Source of the DNA: Turritopsis dohrnii | Lineage: Eukaryota > Cnidaria > Hydrozoa > Anthoathecata > Oceaniidae | NCBI GenBank assembly: GCA_027922465.2 | Contig: BQMF02000116.1 | Location: 916,186-980,185, forward strand | Direction: 5' to 3' | Length of the DNA stretch: 64,000 nucleotides | In this document: positions 25,073 to 36,878 of the stretch, one piece after another | Layout: each line of letters begins with the position of its first letter | Numbering within the stretch: the stretch's first letter is position 1 | The notes under the pieces: generated by a model | What the model was told of the DNA's origin: nothing | What the model saw: only the letters and a program-made list of their open reading frames with translations | Databases searched by the model: none | Made by a program: the position numbers and the translations under genes

Positions 25073-25434
25073 AGAGTAAGTAAACAAACATGTTCATGAC
25101 TGCGAATGATTGCCTTTCTATCGAAGTACATTTGTTATTTCAATAGAAATGCTTAGCACCACAGTGAAGTTCTGAAGTTTTTTTCTACTGAGAAGAGGTG
25201 TTTGCTAAATTTCTATTGATCTTACATTTTCTCGGATGGGAAGTTTCTTCCAGTGTATTGCCAAAATATTAGACGAACTATTACATTAGAATTATAAAAA
25301 AGTATTATTAGAATTATAGCTATTAGAATATTAGAATTTTAAGCAAATTAAATTCAATGTAAAATCCATTCCTATTTGTATCTCAAATTTTGTTTAAGTG
25401 CAAAGGGAAGAGTTTGTTTCCAATAAAAAGACAA

Positions 25435-28400
25435 GAGGCCCATAGGCCTAAAGGTCAGCTCAAAGATCACAATCACTTTGCTGAAGAAAAATAACGAGCT
25501 AAAATACAGTTTGATTAGTATCTGGTAAGGCCATATTCGGTTGGTGAAATGCGAATCGAAAATGTAAATCCAGTCGCCCAAGGCAAAGAAATATTTAAAA
25601 AACCTCTTGTGATAAAAAGGGTCCCTGCAGTATTTTAACAAAGGAGTAAATCGTCGAATGAATAATAACCGGGAAGCCTGGTCTGATTTTTTTCACAGAT
25701 CATTACCTCTGACATCGACACAAAAAACGCAAATTTCTATGAGGCGAAAAACATATTACATGCGCATTTTGTTTCTAATAGATTCATCGAACGGAATTTG
25801 TCTTAACTGAGTATCAAGGTAAACGTTATAAGAGAAAACCTTGTTCCTCCACAGCAATTAACTAAATCCTTTTCCTTATTAGTCGGAAGATTTTTTGTGG
25901 CAGCATATAAACAATATAGAAAGCAATATAGAACTACAACAACCTTGATGATTTAGTCGATTTTATTTAAGCTTTAAATTTGAGTTTTACAATTTGGACT
26001 TTTCAGCTTTACGTTCTTAAAGGCTTACGTGTTTGGTTAATCACGCAGGTGATACCTTTTTCTACCAATTAAGTGGTCCCCAGATGAGATTAAATGAAGA
26101 TCTAATGCCAAGCAGTTGCTGATTACTAAAAAGAAAAGTGTAAAAAGTTATATAATTGTACAACGCACCAATTAATTCTAATTAATCCCATTTAACAACA
26201 GACCATATAGAACATTAACTTACAGATCATAATTTTAACTCTAATATCATACCTGAAGGAAAAATAGTTACTGAATTTCTCTATTTCATGGTAGTGGGTG
26301 AGTCAATAATAGTCAATAAAACTATATTTATCATCCCTAATGTAAAATTCAGCTCATGGAAATTCATATAATTTTTTGTTTTTCTCTGGTTAAAAAATAA
26401 ATCTGAAATAATTTGTGTTGTAATTTCTCTGATTTTTGAATACCCATAATTGCACAAAAATGTAGAAAATGACAACGACTAAATATGTTTTGGCATTTGT
26501 CAATTTTCCTAATTCCGAACACAAATCAAATCAAATGCCAAAAATTAAAAACACTGCGCATCCCATACTGTCAATCAAACTTAAAGTCATTCCTGCTAAT
26601 GATTATGGATGTATCTGCTTATTGCCCAGAATCTTTTTTCATTCAGAATTGGGAAGATTGTATTAATCACATCATCGCTGCCTGAATGAGTTATATAATC
26701 CAATTTACCAACAAAAGACCAATACTTAAAGTATCTCTGTTAGCAAGTTCACTACACACAGTTCCAAGATTTTCGGTCGCAGGCATCAATAAATATCCAA
26801 ACAATGCCGACTCATCACCAGTATGTAAATGATCCCTCAAAAAATAAAATTCCACAAGGTAGACTAAAGCAACCTGTCTTGCTAAGAGACACTCCCAGAT
26901 GGGAAAGGAATTTGTCTCAAGGGAGAGATTTTGTTGGTGAACACTCCTTCAATAAGGATTATTTCCATACTAACAATGAAAATATCAATATTTTAAGGAC
27001 TAATGAAACCTAACAATATGGCAAGTAGAATTAAAGGAAGGTTTGTATATAAGGTTAGATTAATCCTGATTTAAATAGTCAAGTATATAAGATATGCTAC
27101 CTTTATACGTATAAATTGTTTACAGGAGAATTAATTATGGAATAAATTTTTGTGAATTGAACCTCAAAAAAATTTTGATTTGCAGGATTAATTGTTGCAA
27201 ATTTGACAAGAATCTCAGAATTTGCGGAAGAAACTTGTGCGACTCAAAGACAAATTTAAAAAAGTGATTTTTTTATCCTTTACTCATCATCATTGTCATT
27301 ATCTAGCGTATCAAAACTGTTCCTATATAGAATCTGAAGAATCTTTCTCAATTTCTACCTGTTATTATTATTTACGAAATTAATTATTTACGAAATTTAT
27401 ACAGGGTATACCAATCAAAAATTATAAAATAAAGATATTTACATAATTTCTGTTATCAAATGGGCCCTGTGTTAAAACCATGCGAATAAACAAACTTAAA
27501 AATAAAAATTTACTATACAAAATTTGGTAAAATCTGAAGGAATCAGGTCTCACGTATCTATGATAAAGAATCTGAAAAACGGACTAAAAACCAGAATCAA
27601 TAAGAGCATACGTACAGGTCAGACAGGGTGTATCATAACTCTATTAACCACGACAATGATAAAGATAAAAATAACAAGATGCCTTAACAGGCAAAAGGAT
27701 TTCTGCCAAAATCTGCTGAAATATGAAAGAAAAAGCATATGACATATTTGAAAAAGGTTATGTGATTTCCAAAATAAAAAATCACATTTCTAATGTATAT
27801 AATCCCTAGGACATTGTCAAAAGATAAGTGACACTATGAGAGACTTATAGTATACTGCTAATAAACTGGATTACATCTGAATGACATTAAATATTCTTTA
27901 TTTTGTTGATAAGAAATAATATCAAAGATATATTGATCCTTTCAGATATCAGAATGTATATGCACGTAACTCATAAACTGTAAAAGTTCTGAATTTCTGA
28001 ATTTGATACTTGGTGTCAATCTTCCTAGCAGACTTCCTAAATTACAAGCACAAAAATGCATGCAGATTTTGGCCATGATGTATCTTTTGAATTTACAGAC
28101 AGTTGTTTTACAGATGTTTTAATTTGCTATTGTGATTAGTCACTCGTAATAAGGGACATTGACAGAATAACTTAAAAACTGATCAAACAATAAAACAAGT
28201 AAGTGGTGCAGGGTAGACACAAATTTTCTATGTTGGAGCTGAAGAGGAAACTGAGCTGAGCCAAAGTATCCAGAGCTTAAAAGCGTAACAGCTCATATAC
28301 AAAACAAACGAAGATGTTTTATAAAAACAAACAAATAGCTACCTTTTTCTTTTTGACTCTTCTGTTTACAAAACGTTGAAAACTTCTTTTTAATTAGAAA

Positions 28401-28730
28401 AGAATGATCACAGTTCAAGATAATTATAAGTTTCTTCTATGAAAATTCTTTTTCTATCTTCAGATACCCATATCTATCATTTTCAAGAAACTTTAGAAAA
28501 TTTAAAATGGTTTCTACCCTCACATGCGTGGTAAGCGTAAGTTTCATGTAAGCGCACACACGAAATTTCAAAAAACCGCTAGGTTTGGACAGCAGAAAAA
28601 AAAAAAAAAAAGAAAAACAAAGCCGGTTTTAAAGTATTTCTTGCTTTCGCAGAAATCCAAAAATGATAACCATAGAAGAAACAATACAAAGGTCAAGAGA
28701 ACCACCATACACCCTGCATTATTAAAAGTT
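25435..28730. other. no gene seen; left part of the large insertion in the duplicated locus
   Basis: The duplicate leaves alignment with the 17-kb region at about 25435, at the sequence GAGGCCCATAGGCCTAAAGG. That sequence resembles the start of widespread invertebrate repeats. Short frames (for example 26804-27013, 27524-27742) have no recognisable domain. Confidence 0.5.
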
Positions 28731-28732
28731 AT

Positions 28733-29945
28733 TATTGTAAAAATTTATCAAGTAAAATCTTAAATTCATTTGTAGAAGTTGCACTTCTAACTTCAATAGG
28801 TAACTCATTAAAGCATTTTGCCCCAGTGAACCTGAAGCTTTTCTTTGTTGTTTCAAGATTCACCCGGGATAGTCTCAACAGTTTTCCACTGTTTCTTGTA
28901 CTGTTGTAAAGAACATCAAAATAACCGTTGAAGTTATCACAAATTTCACCATTTAAGCACTTGAAAACTTGCACACACATACGACGTTTTTGTAACCTTC
29001 TAATGGTTGAAACTTCGTTTCCTTGGATCTGTTTGTTGAAGATAACAGAGAAAGCTCTCCTATCAAAGTTTGAGATCCTCTGTTTGATTGTCCCGGTATA
29101 CGAACTAGTTATAATTGAACAATACCTGAGTATGGGGATCAACATAGTCTTGTATAACGTAAGAGCCGCCTCGGATGTGAGTTGTGGACGAACTCTTTTC
29201 ATCAGGTATAATCTGGACGATGCTTTTTTATAAACAGAATCGATATGTTCACTCAAAGAGAGGGTTGGATCAAGTTTAATCCCAAGATACTTGTAGCTTG
29301 TGGTGCTTGCAATGTTCACAAAGCGATAATGAATATTCAAAGATTGATTTTTAACTTTCTGAGAAGATCCAAAGAGCATAACTTCAGTCTTTCCTTTTCT
29401 CATATTCGTAACTAGGTCCATGGACTCCAACCAGTTGGCAATAGCGGTAAAGTCTGACTGTAAGTTGGTCTGTATAGTTTCGATAGATTTTCCAGAAAAA
29501 TATAGTACGGTGTCATTAGCATAAGTAATGATCTTCGAATGCTTTATAACTGATTCTAAACCATTGAAAGTTATTAGGAATAACAATGGCCCAAGAATTG
29601 AGCCTTGGGGCACCCCACACATGATCTTGTGCGATTGAAGAGATAGTTGATAAAAAGTTGTTTTTCGGTTTCATAAATACCATAGGAAGTTAAGGATTCG
29701 ATTATTTGACCATGGCTCAGAGTATCGAACGCCTTGCTCAAATCAATAGAGATAGCTCCTGTCATCTGACCGTGGTCCCTGTTTTCTCTGATTTGGTCAA
29801 GAAATAATGTGGCTGCTAGCTCGGTGTTTCTCTTCTTTCGAAAGCCAAACTGTGTGGGTGACAACAATCCTCTTTCTTCTAGATATCCGTAGACCTGCCG
29901 ATGAACTAATTTTTTGAAAATTTTGGAACAGACCGGTAAGAAAGA
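28733..29945 (-). pseudogene. truncated LINE (jockey/CR1-like) reverse transcriptase fragment
   Basis: Two overlapping frames together cover the middle and end of a non-LTR reverse transcriptase: PVCSKIFKKLVHRQ, then FGFRKKRNT, then DLSKAFDTLSH (30071-29574 frame), and GVPQGSILGPLLF, YANDTVLY, YLGIKLD (29622-28735). The catalytic box reads YAND instead of YADD, so it cannot polymerise. Part of the segment before GVPQG is missing with a frame change near 29620. The 5' part, including endonuclease, is absent. Confidence 0.88.
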
Positions 29946-30773
29946 AAAAAGTTCTGAATTCATAGTGATGTAATAATGATGTAATAGATAGATTGGAAAG
30001 TAAAATATTGTCTTCTTGTTTCGGGGTCCATTATTTCTATATATTTCATCATTCTGTGGTCTGCAGTACAATCCACTTCCCCTTTATGTGTATAATTAGG
30101 AAAACATTTGCTTTAATAATGAGAAAAAGCTTATTAGCGGGGCTTGCGATTTCATTGCAGAATTGCAAAAACATCCTGTAATTAACAGTGCTTCAATAAA
30201 TTATCCAGCATTAATAAGTACGAATAGCGTAGTATATTGTATAATTGTTTCTGTTTGTGTTTTTATGTTTATTTTCTAGTATATAACCTCAACCTGAAAT
30301 TAAGGCCATTGTTTATATACGATTCACTTGAAATTTAATTTTATTACTAATGATGACAACAAACGGAAATGTCGAAACCTGTTTTAAAAAAGAGGTTGCA
30401 TTGTTCGTAAAAATAATTGCTAAATTGTAAGTATACTATATATGTATACTGTTAAACACTCCAATTTTGTAGCATGAAATTTTAAATGAACAAAAAGTTA
30501 TATACCGTCTGTCATCCTAACTTCGGACATCCTTCCAAACTTCGGACACGCTAAATAAACAGACCTGTCTGGTAAACCAAATAAACATAACCAATCAACC
30601 AGTGTCACAATAAATACTAACATATTAGATAAAGCTGATAAAATAATGTGTTGAAACGCAATAAAGTAAAACGTCATCCCTAAGGGATTGGAATAGCAAT
30701 CCTGTTAAACAACTTAAAATAGAATTGTAGCAGACGGTTTCGACTTCTATTAACCTTTGAAATAACTATTGTA

Positions 30774-32683
30774 CAGTGTGTCCACGAGAAAGTGGGCACT
30801 TGGTTAAAACACAAATAACTTTTCGAATTTTCACCGATACAATGCGATTTTTATACCGTTGGAAAGAGGATTTTTTGAGCTTTCCAAAAATATAAGTTGT
30901 TATTTGTAAAAATTGTTATTTTAAAGAATATTAAGTATTTTTTGTTTCGATACGTTTATTAATTTTGTAATGATCAATAAAACAGACTTTTAACGAGCAA
31001 TTAACCTTTTGTTTCGTTGAAACAACCGCTGTTGGTGGCGTTGTGCTAATTTTGTCACGAAATTTTTTGAAAAGGCACAAACTTTTTTTCATTGTGTAAA
31101 CTTACCTTAAATTTTTTATTATGATTTAATAATTTCGTATTCCCAACGCATTGCCAAAATCTTTATAAGCGAGAAAACAAACTTTTTATGAAATTCGTTC
31201 AATCATGCAGTTAACAGTGCAGCAGCGAACTTTTGTTGTGAGAACGTTTCATGAGACAAACAGTTATGTAGCTGTTATTCAGGCTTTTAGACAACAGTTT
31301 CCGGGTAGAAATCCACCATCTAAAAGCACGATTCAAAGGAACGTCAAAAAATATAATGATCACGGGACAAGCCTTAATCTGAATAAAGGTAGGAGTGCCA
31401 GAAGAAAAACCGTCAGAACACAACAAAACATTCAACAGGTGAGACAACTGTTAGTACAACAACCACAAGGTGTTTCGTGTAGAAATAACCCTACAGGCCT
31501 GTTGAAGAGTTCGTTTAACAACATTGTCCGCAAGGACCTCAAATGGCATCCATACAAAATCCACCTGGTGCAGGAGCTAAAAAAATGCTGATCTCGGAAG
31601 AAGATTACGGTTTTGTCGGTGGTTTTCAAACCAAACACGCAACGTACGATTCATTCCGAATATTGTCATTGGAGATGAAGCTGTTTTTCATATGAATGGC
31701 ACGGTGAGCTCACAAAACGTACGTTGTTATGCCCCAAAAGGTCAACCTTCTCCGGATTTCAAATTTGAGAAGAGTAATTCACGTGACAAACTTCATGTTT
31801 GGGTTGGCCTTTGCGGTAATGGGGAAATCATTGGGCCTCATTTTTTTAACCGCAGTGTTAATGGGCGGACCTACAAAGATATGCTTGAGCGCGTGGCTTT
31901 TCCAGGTATCGCACATGCGTATAGACAGTATGTGGGTCTTGCTTTTCAAAGTGTTTGGTGGTTCCAAGACGGAGATCCAGCTCATGGAACCCTTGAAATT
32001 TGTCGCTTGCTCCAAGCAAGATTCCAAAATCGCGTGGCAGCACTTCATCACCCAACGGAATGGCCAGCGCGTTCTCCTGATTTGACTCCATTGGACTTTT
32101 TCCTTTGGGGTTACCTGAAGCGAAAAGTTTTTGCTACCCTACCGGACAGTTTAGGAGAACTGAGGAGGAGAGTAGTTGACGAATTGAATGTGCTAAGACA
32201 ACACCAAGCCATGATATGGCGCTCATTTACAGAAATGAGAAACAGAGTGGAGCTTTGCATCCAGAGGAATGGATCACACGTTGAATGTAGTTAAAAGTAG
32301 TTTTTTGTAAAAGTTTTTAAATCTTTTTAAAAGAGTTGTAGAAATCAAACTTTCATGTTTAAAGCTTGTAAAAACGTTAAAGTTTTGCATGTATAAATGC
32401 AGCTTTAACACAATGTTTTAGCTTTTTATTATTTCCCATGTTACTCGAGTCGTTAACACCTATTCAAGCAAGCGTTAATTGATCATTATTGATTTAATGT
32501 CATGGCTTCATGGTAAAATCGATTATATTTTCCTACAAATTAATTTTTCTATGAAAAAGGTCATATATTTAGAAAGAGCAAAAAATGTCCTTTCTGTTAA
32601 TATACAAATTGAAAAAAACAAGCACGAAAAACATAAGATATGCTTCTTGAAAGTTAGGTGCCCACTTTCTCGTGGACACACTG
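30774..32683 (+). mobile_element. DD41D (Visitor-like) mariner transposon, near-intact
   Basis: 1910 bp with 26-bp perfect inverted repeats beginning CAGTGTGTCCACGAGAAAGT, flanked by TA on both sides (30772-30773, 32684-32685). Encodes one transposase with a single frameshift. Confidence 0.92.
31205..32294 (+). pseudogene. Tc1/mariner transposase, one frameshift
   Basis: DNA transposase of the IS630-Tc1-mariner group. N-terminal helix-turn-helix (PSKSTIQRNVKKY) at about residues 35-50. First catalytic Asp in VIGDEAVFH, second in WFQDGDPAH, third in SPDLTPLDFFLWG. I count 41 residues between the second and third Asp, the spacing of the Visitor (VS) family rather than 34 of mariner. The first frame (31205-31591) ends just after a run of seven A (31577-31583). 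The rest, including 31692-32294, is in another frame, so one base gained in that run explains the break. All three catalytic residues remain. Length about 360 residues is normal. Confidence 0.9.
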
Positions 32684-32696
32684 TATATCTTTTATA

Positions 32697-33325
32697 CAGT
32701 GTGTTTCGTAATGTTGGAAATGGAAATTTTAAAGCTGTTTTTTTAAATGAATATATCGAATTTCAAAACAATTTTTACACCGTTGGAAAGCCATTTTCAA
32801 GTTCTTTCGGCTGGTATAGTTTTGTGAAAAATGGAAAGGTGGTTTTTGAAAAAGTAAGGAAAATGTCTTGGAAAAATGTAATTAAATTTTTAATGGTCTA
32901 TTAAGATGTGAATGAAAAGAAAAGATTTTTAAAAACAATGACAGCAATTTGGAAAACAATAAAAAAATTTAAGCTGTGTGTTCACGAAAAACGTAAAACT
33001 TTTATGTTTTAAAATATCAATTTGGGAGTCTTAGCGCAAACATAAAATTAATAAAAAATTTGAATGGATTCAGTGTTTTGAAACAATAAGCACGATGTAA
33101 TTAAACTACGTGTTAATCGATCATTAAAAATTTAATTGCATTTTTCGATGGCATTTTCCTTATTTTTTCAAAACCCATTTTTTCATTTTTCACAAAAAAT
33201 ATACTAGCCGAAAGAGCTTGAAAATGGCTTTCCATTGATGTAAAAATTATTTTGAAATTCGGTATATTCATTCATTTAAAAAGACAACTTTAAAATTTCC
33301 ATTTCCAACATTACGAAACACACTG
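32697..33325. mobile_element. mariner-type MITE with long inverted repeats
   Basis: 629 bp flanked by TA. Termini CAGTGTGTTTCGTAATGTTG in inverted orientation, with similarity continuing for over 150 bp. Only 13 bp separate it from the DD41D mariner on its left. No coding sequence. Confidence 0.9.
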
Positions 33326-33713
33326 TATATAGTAAAAATTTTGGAATATCCAACTAAACCTTGCAATTTTTACACCAAAAAATAGCAAATAAAATAAGCT
33401 TTTCGAAAATATACACTTTACCAAAGTTAAAATTAAAATTTGACTTAAAATCATTGATTTAAACTTTCGTCACGGTTTCTGAACTCTTAATCATCAATTA
33501 AATGTGGAATTTACGACCAATTACTCTTTTGTTTTGCAATTCAACAAGTGCAAAAGATTTGGTGTAACAAAGACACAAATGTTTAAAAAGTTTCACTAAA
33601 ATCCTCTGAGAGTGTGTTAACAGCCTTATCTTTTTTCAAAAAAAATCATTTTTCTGTAAGAGAATTTAGCTTTGTGAGGGAGAAAAAAATATTGCAGTGA
33701 CAAGTATGGTACA

Positions 33714-35373
33714 GTTAACAAATGACCAATGAGTGTTCGTGGTTAAAAAGTGGTATGAAACCAAAAGTTACGTCAATGCAGTGGCTTTCCCAAACAGACA
33801 AACACCGTCGAAATCAACGATCCAAAGAAATGTTTTTAAATATGAGAATTTTGGTACCAGTCATAACCGTAATAAGGGCAATAGTGGAAGACGAAAAACA
33901 GCTCGAACTCCTGCAAATATAAATGCTGTAAGTCAACTAATGCAAAATCAGCAACCAGGTGTATCCTGCAGAAGAAACCCTCTTCGTATTACGAAAACGG
34001 CATTTAACAACATTACAAGAAAAGATTTGAGATGGTATCCATACAAAATAGCCATGGTTCAGAAGTTGAAAAACGGGGATCGCTCCAGACGATTAAGATT
34101 TTGCCGGTGGTTCTCACCAAGGTCTAGAAATATACGTTTTTTTATCAAACGTTGTCATTGGGGATGAGGCTATCTTTCACATGAGTGGTCAAGTGTCAAA
34201 TCATTGGGTTCGCTGCTACGCCCCCAAAGGTCAACGCTCTGACGATTTCACTTACGAAAGGAGTGATAGTCGTGAGAGCCTTCATGTATGGGCAGCCTTA
34301 TGTGGAAATGGGACCATCATCGGTCCATACTTTTTCAATCGTCGTGTAAATGGTGCTACGTACTGGGATATGCTGCAAAGGTTTGTTTTCCCTGCTTGTG
34401 CTCATAACTACCAAAAATATGGTCCGGTCTTTGATGGTTTGTGGTGGTTTCAAGATGGTGCACCCGCCCACAGGGCAAATGCCACAAAGAATCTATTGCA
34501 ACAGAAATTTCAAAATCGCATTGTTGCCAACCGCCACCGAATGGCCACCTCGATCACCTGATTTAACACCCTGTGATTTTTATCTTTGGGGATGTCTAAA
34601 GCAAAAGGTTTATTGGACACCTCCACGAGATCTTGTTGATTTGAGGCGCAGAATTGTGGATGAGTTCAATTTGCTTCGTCAGAAACCTGCTGAAATTAGG
34701 AGTGTCTTTCGAGCTATGCAGGAAAAGGTTGATTTGTGTATTCAAAGAGGTGGATCCCACATTGAATGTTGAATATTTTTAAGATTAAAACAAAATTGAA
34801 GGACGAAAGTTGAATTGAATAAATTTTGGGTTATTATGTATATCTTTTGGTTGAAACAAAGATATTTTTATCCTTGGCTTTGTAGCGATTGATCATTTTA
34901 ATATTTTAACATTCCTCGTTGAAACTCATTTTTATTGTGTTTTACATTAACTTTTTACCATAACATTTTCCGGGCATTTTCGTTTTTGCGTGGAAGAGCT
35001 TTCAAAAATGTTCATTTCTTAAAAAAAATCTCTGACACTCTTCTTTTTTTCTTTCTAATAAAAACTAGCTTCCACTAAAATGTAAACAGAGCTTTAAAGA
35101 ATAAACTGGTTTGACAATTATTTTTTACTGCAATTATTTATGCACGCTTCTTTTGTAAAACAGTTTAATTGATGATTAAGCTCAAAAGTTGATGGTGTCA
35201 TGGTAAAATCTCTAATATTTTCTGTTGTATTAAAATTTGATAAAAGCTTTTATATCCATTGGAAAGACAATATCCTAAGCTTCATATTGACCTAAAAATT
35301 TTTTATATTCATTGACTAGGTCAAAGACTACAGCCACTTGAAGTCCGAGGCCCTCTTATTTTAGGACATACTG
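33714..35373 (+). mobile_element. second, decayed DD41D mariner
   Basis: Right end inverted reads CAGTATGTCCTAAAATAAGA with TA outside. I could not find the matching left end, so the start given is the start of coding similarity. Confidence 0.75.
33733..34772 (+). pseudogene. decayed mariner transposase paralogue
   Basis: Three frames (33733-34167, 34181-34561, 34350-34772) together follow the transposase at 31205-32294: TPSKSTIQRNVFKYEN, then VIGDEAIFHMSG, WWFQDGAPAHR, and WPPRSPDLTPCDFYLWG. Frameshifts near 34140 and 34530 break it. The three catalytic Asp residues are still encoded, and the spacing agrees with the DD41D type once the shift is allowed for. A different subfamily from its neighbour, because the terminal sequences differ. 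Confidence 0.88.
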
Positions 35374-35804
35374 TATATCTGTAACTGAATGAGAACCAGA
35401 TAATCATTATCATCAAAGCAAACATTGAATATCATTACGAAATGTGAATTGAAATTGGCGAAATGTTTTGTTTACATTTTTTTCGATTTTTTTTTTTGAT
35501 ACTTATCAATTGCATATAGAGTGCCTGCTCCCCTTACCGCTAACTTTAATTATAATGTTGCAAAATTCGTCAATGCAAACGTAAAAACACAGTTAAATGG
35601 ATTTAACACCACAATTGGTCATTCTAGATACTAAATCAACAAGAACAAACAAGGAGAATAAGATTAATAACAAATACTGTAATTGTAAACATCATCGGGG
35701 TGATGTTCCTCTTTCCTCTTTAGTGATCTTTAACCGCCGAAGAGAACGGACGTGTTTTTTTTCTTGGTGCAGTTGTAACAAGAAATATTTTGTTTTCTTG
35801 AAAT

Positions 35805-36878
35805 ATGGAATCAGATTTGTCTGAAAGCAGTATTTTTTATAAAATACTAGAAAAATCTTTATCTGAAGAAATTCCTGTAGAAATAGAGGAGGATGCTACA
35901 GTGTTCATTGAACAAAAGTACGAAGAAACAAGAATGAAAAGAGTTATGATCAGTCTCAGAAAACTAATACAAGATGAGGTAACAAATTGTTTCCAGGAGG
36001 GTATGATGAATAATTCAAAAAAGCTTATTTCATCACTTGAGGAAAACCTATCCTTTTTGAAAGAAGAGCTCAGGAAAAAGGATGATGTTATAAAAACATT
36101 GCTTGATAAAATAAAACTCTCAGAAAACTCTCGGATGTATCAAAATTCTCTGTTAGAAAACAGCTCACAAAGTACAGAATTATTGCACTCCTCCTCACCG
36201 TCTCTTACAGAAGTTGACACGCCAAACATAAGCTTAATTGAGGAAACCTTATCAGCGGAGGAGAAAAAAGCAGCAATAAAAACATCAATTAACAATCAAT
36301 TATCCGAAGTTAGAAGAAAAAATCACAGTAATTATCTGTCACAAAGAAAATCAAATTTCTCTAAAAGATCGCACAGTGACACACTTTCATGTCTAGTGTT
36401 ATCAGACTCTATGTTCAACGGAATTCACGAAAAGAACTTGTGTAAAGATGAGAACGATGTTAAAATCAAGTACTTTTCTGGAGCAAAAATTCACGATATT
36501 CAAGAGAAACTACCATATATACTGAAGGAAAAAAAACCAGACATCTTAACATTACACGTCGGAACAAATAATGCGCCAACGATGACGTCAAACCAAATAG
36601 TAGATGGACTTTTGCAGTTAAAAACAGAGATCAAGAAGATTCATAGCACATGCAGAGTTATCATTTCGACTCCAACAATCAGAACAGATAATGGTAAGGC
36701 AGCCTTAACAATTCACAAGGTAAATAAACATTTGGATCAACTAAATGTAGAAATAATTGACAATTCTAACATAATAGCCAAAGACTTGGGCAAAAAGGGG
36801 TTACATCTATCGAATGTTGGAAAATCAAAACTATCAAATAATCTAATAAAAAAATTGAGAAGTATAGATAATTGTTGA
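35805..36878 (+). CDS. LINE ORF1: coiled coil plus SGNH/GDSL-type esterase domain
   Basis: 357 residues. Residues about 60-110 look like a coiled coil (EENLSFLKEELRKKDDVIK). The C-terminal half is an SGNH hydrolase: VLSDSMFNG (Ser block, about residue 198-206), HVGTNNAP (block III), and GLHLSNVGKSKL (His block). Esterase-type ORF1 proteins are known from CR1-group LINEs, where they bind nucleic acid; the role of the esterase is not settled. The stop is TGA at 36876-36878 and the next frame continues in the same phase as ORF2. Confidence 0.88.
   Translation: MESDLSESSIFYKILEKSLSEEIPVEIEEDATVFIEQKYEETRMKRVMISLRKLIQDEVTNCFQEGMMNNSKKLISSLEENLSFLKEELRKKDDVIKTLLDKIKLSENSRMYQNSLLENSSQSTELLHSSSPSLTEVDTPNISLIEETLSAEEKKAAIKTSINNQLSEVRRKNHSNYLSQRKSNFSKRSHSDTLSCLVLSDSMFNGIHEKNLCKDENDVKIKYFSGAKIHDIQEKLPYILKEKKPDILTLHVGTNNAPTMTSNQIVDGLLQLKTEIKKIHSTCRVIISTPTIRTDNGKAALTIHKVNKHLDQLNVEIIDNSNIIAKDLGKKGLHLSNVGKSKLSNNLIKKLRSIDNC

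Noticed and set aside
26804..27013. Plus-strand 69-codon frame
   Set aside because: No start context, domain or duplicate; treated as random.
30774..32683. Classical mariner (DD34D)
   Set aside because: Counting from the Asp of QDGDPAH to that of PLDF gives 41 intervening residues, not 34.
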